This document shows, piece after piece, positions 61,795 through 64,000 of a stretch of 64,000 nucleotides of DNA; the first letter of the stretch is position 1; the number at the start of each line of letters is the position of its first letter. Both the position numbers and the translations under genes were made by a program. Source of the stretch: Streptomyces lasiicapitis (GTDB lineage: Bacteria; Actinomycetota; Actinomycetes; Streptomycetales; Streptomycetaceae); NCBI RefSeq assembly GCF_014646335.1, contig NZ_BMNG01000006.1:410625-474624 (forward strand). The letters run 5' to 3'. The notes under the pieces are model-generated. The model was not told where the DNA came from. It was given only the letters and a program-made list of their open reading frames with translations, and made no database searches.

Positions 61795-63184
61795 CGAACT
61801 CGTGCGGGTGCGGCCGCAGCTGGATCGGGGCGATTTCGTTCGTGCGCTTGTAGTCGATCCACGTCTCGATGAGGTCGGACGTGAAGACGCCGCCGGCCTG
61901 GAGGTACTCGTTGTCCGACTCGAGGGCGTCGAGGACCGCGGGGAGGGAGGTGGGGACCTGGGGGACGCCCGCGTGCTCCTCGGGGGCGAGCTCGTAGAGG
62001 TCCTTGTCGATCGGCTCGGCCGGCTCGATCTTGTTCTTCACGCCGTCGAGGCCCGCGAGGAGGAGGGCCGAGAAGGCGAGGTAGGGGTTCGAGGACGGGT
62101 CCGGGGCGCGGAACTCCACGCGCTTGGCCTTCGGGTTGGAGCCCGTGATCGGGATGCGCATCGCCGCGGAGCGGTTGCGCTGCGAGTAGACCAGGTTGAC
62201 CGGGGCCTCGAAGCCGGGGACCAGGCGGTGGTAGGAGTTGACGGTGGGGTTCGTGAAGGCCAGCAGCGACGGGGCGTGCTTGAGGATGCCGCCGATGTAG
62301 TAGCGGGCGGTGTCCGAGAGGCCCGCGTAGCCCTGCTCGTCGTAGAAGAGGGGCTCGCCGCCGGTCCACAGCGACTGGTGGACGTGCATGCCCGAGCCGT
62401 TGTCACCGAAGATCGGCTTCGGCATGAACGTCGCGGTCTTGCCGTTGCGCCACGCGACGTTCTTCACGATGTACTTGAAGAGCATCAGGTCGTCGGCCGC
62501 CGCGAGCAGCGTGTTGAACTTGTAGTTGATCTCGGCCTGGCCCGCCGTGCCCACCTCGTGGTGCTGGCGCTCGACCTTGAGGCCGGAATTGGCCAGCTCC
62601 AGGGAGATCTCCGCGCGCAGGTCGGCGAAGTGGTCCACCGGCGGAGCCGGGAAGTAACCGCCCTTGTAGCGGACCTTGTAGCCGCGGTTGTTCTCGAGCG
62701 CGCCCGTGTTCCAGGCGCCCGCCTCGGAGTCGATCTCGTACATCGAGCGGTTCGCCGTGGTCTCGAAGCGGACCGAGTCGAAGACGTAGAACTCGGCCTC
62801 GGGGCCGAAGTACGCGGTGTCGGCGATGCCGGTCGACGCGAGGTACGCCTCCGCCTTCTTCGCCACGTTGCGCGGGTCGCGGCTGTACTGCTCGCCGGTC
62901 ACCGGGTCGTGGATGAAGAAGTTGACGTTGAGGGTCTTGTCGCGGCGGAAGGGGTCCACGCGGGCCGTCGTCAGGTCCGCCACGAGCGCCATGTCGGACT
63001 CGTGGATGGCCTGGAAGCCGCGGATGGAGGAGCCGTCGAACATCAGCTGCTCGTCCGGGTCGAACGCCTCGGCCGGGACCGTGAAGTGCTGCATGACGCC
63101 CGGCAGGTCGCAGAAGCGGACGTCTACGAACTTCACGTCCTCGTCCGCGAGGAACTTCTTGGCTTCGTCGGCGTTCTGGAACAT
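61775..63184 (-). CDS. glnA: Glutamine synthetase I (adenylylated type)
   Basis: 469 residues, the length of GSI-beta. Key blocks: FVDVRFCDLPGVMQHFTVPA, MFDGSSIRGF, AEFYVFD, GTAGQAEINYKFNTL, MPKPIFGDNGSGMHVHQS, NRSAAMRIP. Tyr397 in KDLYELAPEE is the GlnE adenylylation site. The enzyme is the main ammonium-assimilating GS of Streptomyces. The start ATG at 63184 follows AGGAGGAGCTGG. A GlnR box lies about 100 bases upstream. Confidence 0.96.
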   Translation of the reverse strand: MFQNADEAKKFLADEDVKFVDVRFCDLPGVMQHFTVPAEAFDPDEQLMFDGSSIRGFQAIHESDMALVADLTTARVDPFRRDKTLNVNFFIHDPVTGEQYSRDPRNVAKKAEAYLASTGIADTAYFGPEAEFYVFDSVRFETTANRSMYEIDSEAGAWNTGALENNRGYKVRYKGGYFPAPPVDHFADLRAEISLELANSGLKVERQHHEVGTAGQAEINYKFNTLLAAADDLMLFKYIVKNVAWRNGKTATFMPKPIFGDNGSGMHVHQSLWTGGEPLFYDEQGYAGLSDTARYYIGGILKHAPSLLAFTNPTVNSYHRLVPGFEAPVNLVYSQRNRSAAMRIPITGSNPKAKRVEFRAPDPSSNPYLAFSALLLAGLDGVKNKIEPAEPIDKDLYELAPEEHAGVPQVPTSLPAVLDALESDNEYLQAGGVFTSDLIETWIDYKRTNEIAPIQLRPHPHEFELYFDI

Positions 63185-63283
63185 CCAGCTCCTCCTGTTC
63201 CCGCCCGGGAAGGAGCGGGGTTGCAGCTCGTTGGTGCGGCCAGTGCGGTGGCACACGCTGGGACCCGACCATAGGGACGGGGG

Positions 63284-63321
63284 ATTTCTCAAGCGTGACC
63301 CATTTGTTTCGCCGAAGTTAA
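63284..63321 (-). promoter_or_regulatory. GlnR box of glnA
   Basis: On the minus strand four half sites TTAAC, GAAAC, GTCAC and GAAAT fall at exact 11-bp spacing (63317-21, 63306-10, 63295-99, 63284-88). This agrees with the known GlnR site of the S. coelicolor glnA promoter, as I recall it. Confidence 0.8.
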
Positions 63322-63384
63322 CCGGCCCGGGTGCGAACGCGACCCGCACCCCCCGTACGAAACGCCGCGCAGTACCGTGGACGG

Positions 63385-63852
63385 GTGGACAACAGGCAAG
63401 TAATCGGATCGTGGCTCTCCGGCCCCCGCGCGGCGGCCGAGGACGCGGGCGTCGACTTCGGATACCGCGGCGAGCGGCTCGGCCTGCCCGAGGAGGGCCC
63501 CGGCTCCATCGCCCGGCCCGGCCGCCGCATCGGCGCCATCGCCGTCGACTGGGGGCTGTGCCTGCTCATCGCATACGGCCTGCTCGCCCGCGGCAACCCG
63601 CAGGCGATGGGCAACTGGGCGCTCGGCCTGCTCTTCGTGATGAGCGTGCTGACCGTCGGCACGGTCGGCAGCACCCCCGGCAAGCGCCTGCTCGGCCTGC
63701 GCGTGGTCAGCGAGGACGGCGGCCGCCTCGGCCCCGTCCGCGTCCTCGTCCGCAGCGCGCTGCTGTGCATCGGCATCCCGGCGCTGATCTGGGACCGCGA
63801 CGGCCGCGGCCTCCACGACCGCCTCGCCCGCGCGGCCCAGGTCCGCATCTAG
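63385..63852 (+). CDS. RDD-family membrane protein
   Basis: 155 residues. Three hydrophobic segments, the last two with the RDD pattern (RPGRRIGAIAVDWGLCLLIA ... GSTPGKRLLGLRV). The family is named for conserved Arg and Asp residues, and the function is unknown. The start is GTG at 63385, giving MDNRQVIGSWLSGP, which matches the usual start of the Streptomyces homolog next to glnA. It is divergent from glnA. Confidence 0.82.
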   Translation: MDNRQVIGSWLSGPRAAAEDAGVDFGYRGERLGLPEEGPGSIARPGRRIGAIAVDWGLCLLIAYGLLARGNPQAMGNWALGLLFVMSVLTVGTVGSTPGKRLLGLRVVSEDGGRLGPVRVLVRSALLCIGIPALIWDRDGRGLHDRLARAAQVRI

Positions 63853-63864
63853 GACCGGGCACCA

Positions 63865-63904
63865 ACCTTCTGCGTACGTCGATGACCTTCTGCGTACGTC
63901 GATG
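63865..63904. repeat. 20-bp tandem direct repeat
   Basis: ACCTTCTGCGTACGTCGATG is present twice, back to back, with no mismatch, between the RDD stop and the next hairpin. Confidence 0.85.
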
Positions 63905-63946
63905 GGGCGCCCAGAACCACTCGGTTCCGGGCGCCCCATCGACGTA
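63895..63946. terminator. Long hairpin downstream of the RDD gene
   Basis: TACGTCGATGGGGCGCCC pairs perfectly with GGGCGCCCCATCGACGTA, extended inward by GAACC/GGTTC with one mismatch on each side. It ends both the RDD transcript and the gene coming from the right. Confidence 0.75.
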
Positions 63947-63979
63947 TCCAGTCAGGTGCGGCCACGCACACGCGGCCAC

Positions 63980-64000
63980 TCAGAGGAACAGCGGCAGCGT
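63980..64000 (-). CDS. 3' end of a gene beyond the window (candidate)
   Basis: The last bases read on the minus strand as T-L-P-L-F-L then TGA (63980-63982). The position directly after a terminator suggests the real end of a minus-strand gene, but six codons are not enough to identify it. Confidence 0.3.
   Translation of the reverse strand, partial: TLPLFL

Overview
The window is very G+C-rich actinobacterial chromosome, almost certainly Streptomyces. The evidence is the strong G/C third-position bias, frequent GTG and TTG starts, Tat and lipoprotein signals, a sugar ABC importer without its own ATPase, and a gene set centred on nitrogen assimilation that matches the S. coelicolor glnA-glnII-glnE-glnA2 neighbourhood (SCO2198 to SCO2241, from memory). 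I see no rRNA, tRNA, transposase, integrase, CRISPR array or phage gene, though I cannot run a tRNA or Rfam scan.

Layout. 0-5 kb: start of an NAD synthetase gene, a multicopper oxidase, a DUF6153 membrane protein, a DUF998 membrane protein and an alpha/beta hydrolase. 5-11 kb: a sugar-uptake locus (LacI repressor, binding protein, two permeases) facing a D-2-hydroxyacid dehydrogenase. 11-15 kb: DUF5990, a DUF305/DUF3105 pair, then an NO-stress pair (nsrR and flavohaemoglobin hmp) that overlap tail to tail and both carry NsrR-like operators. 15-21 kb: glnA2, two small oxidoreductase-type genes, glnE and a PAP2 phosphatase. 21-27 kb: a MalR-type repressor with an alpha-glucosidase, then a fused receiver/PP2C phosphatase. 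27-30 kb: TetR, ferredoxin-type reductase and a predicted di-iron hydrolase. 30-37 kb: a sigma-like membrane protein, a TPR gene with a duplicated tail, MerR, and an exported GH89 alpha-N-acetylglucosaminidase. 37-44 kb: DUF1996 protein, a NarL-type two-component system, an MMPL transporter and an epimerase.

44-47 kb holds a GlnRII-type regulator, a 45-codon ORF not in large gene sets, and glnII with an 11-bp-phased GlnR box. 47-54 kb: an ArsC-like reductase, DUF2252, asparaginase, an exported HAD phosphatase, and AraC/VOC genes. 54-57 kb: a cobalamin riboswitch and a three-gene Fec/Btu-type importer. 58-63 kb: a small accessory segment bordered by two copies of the end of glnA, then glnA with its own GlnR box. 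The last genes are an RDD membrane protein and a fragment of one more gene.

How the parts work together: glnA (GSI) and glnII (GSII) assimilate ammonium under GlnR-type control; GlnE adenylylates GlnA at Tyr397; glnA2 belongs to the GSI-like group assigned to gamma-glutamylpolyamine synthesis; asparaginase releases ammonium. Four related intergenic inverted repeats of 180-210 bp separate genes and probably act as terminators. The most unusual item is the apparent insertion at the 3' end of glnA.
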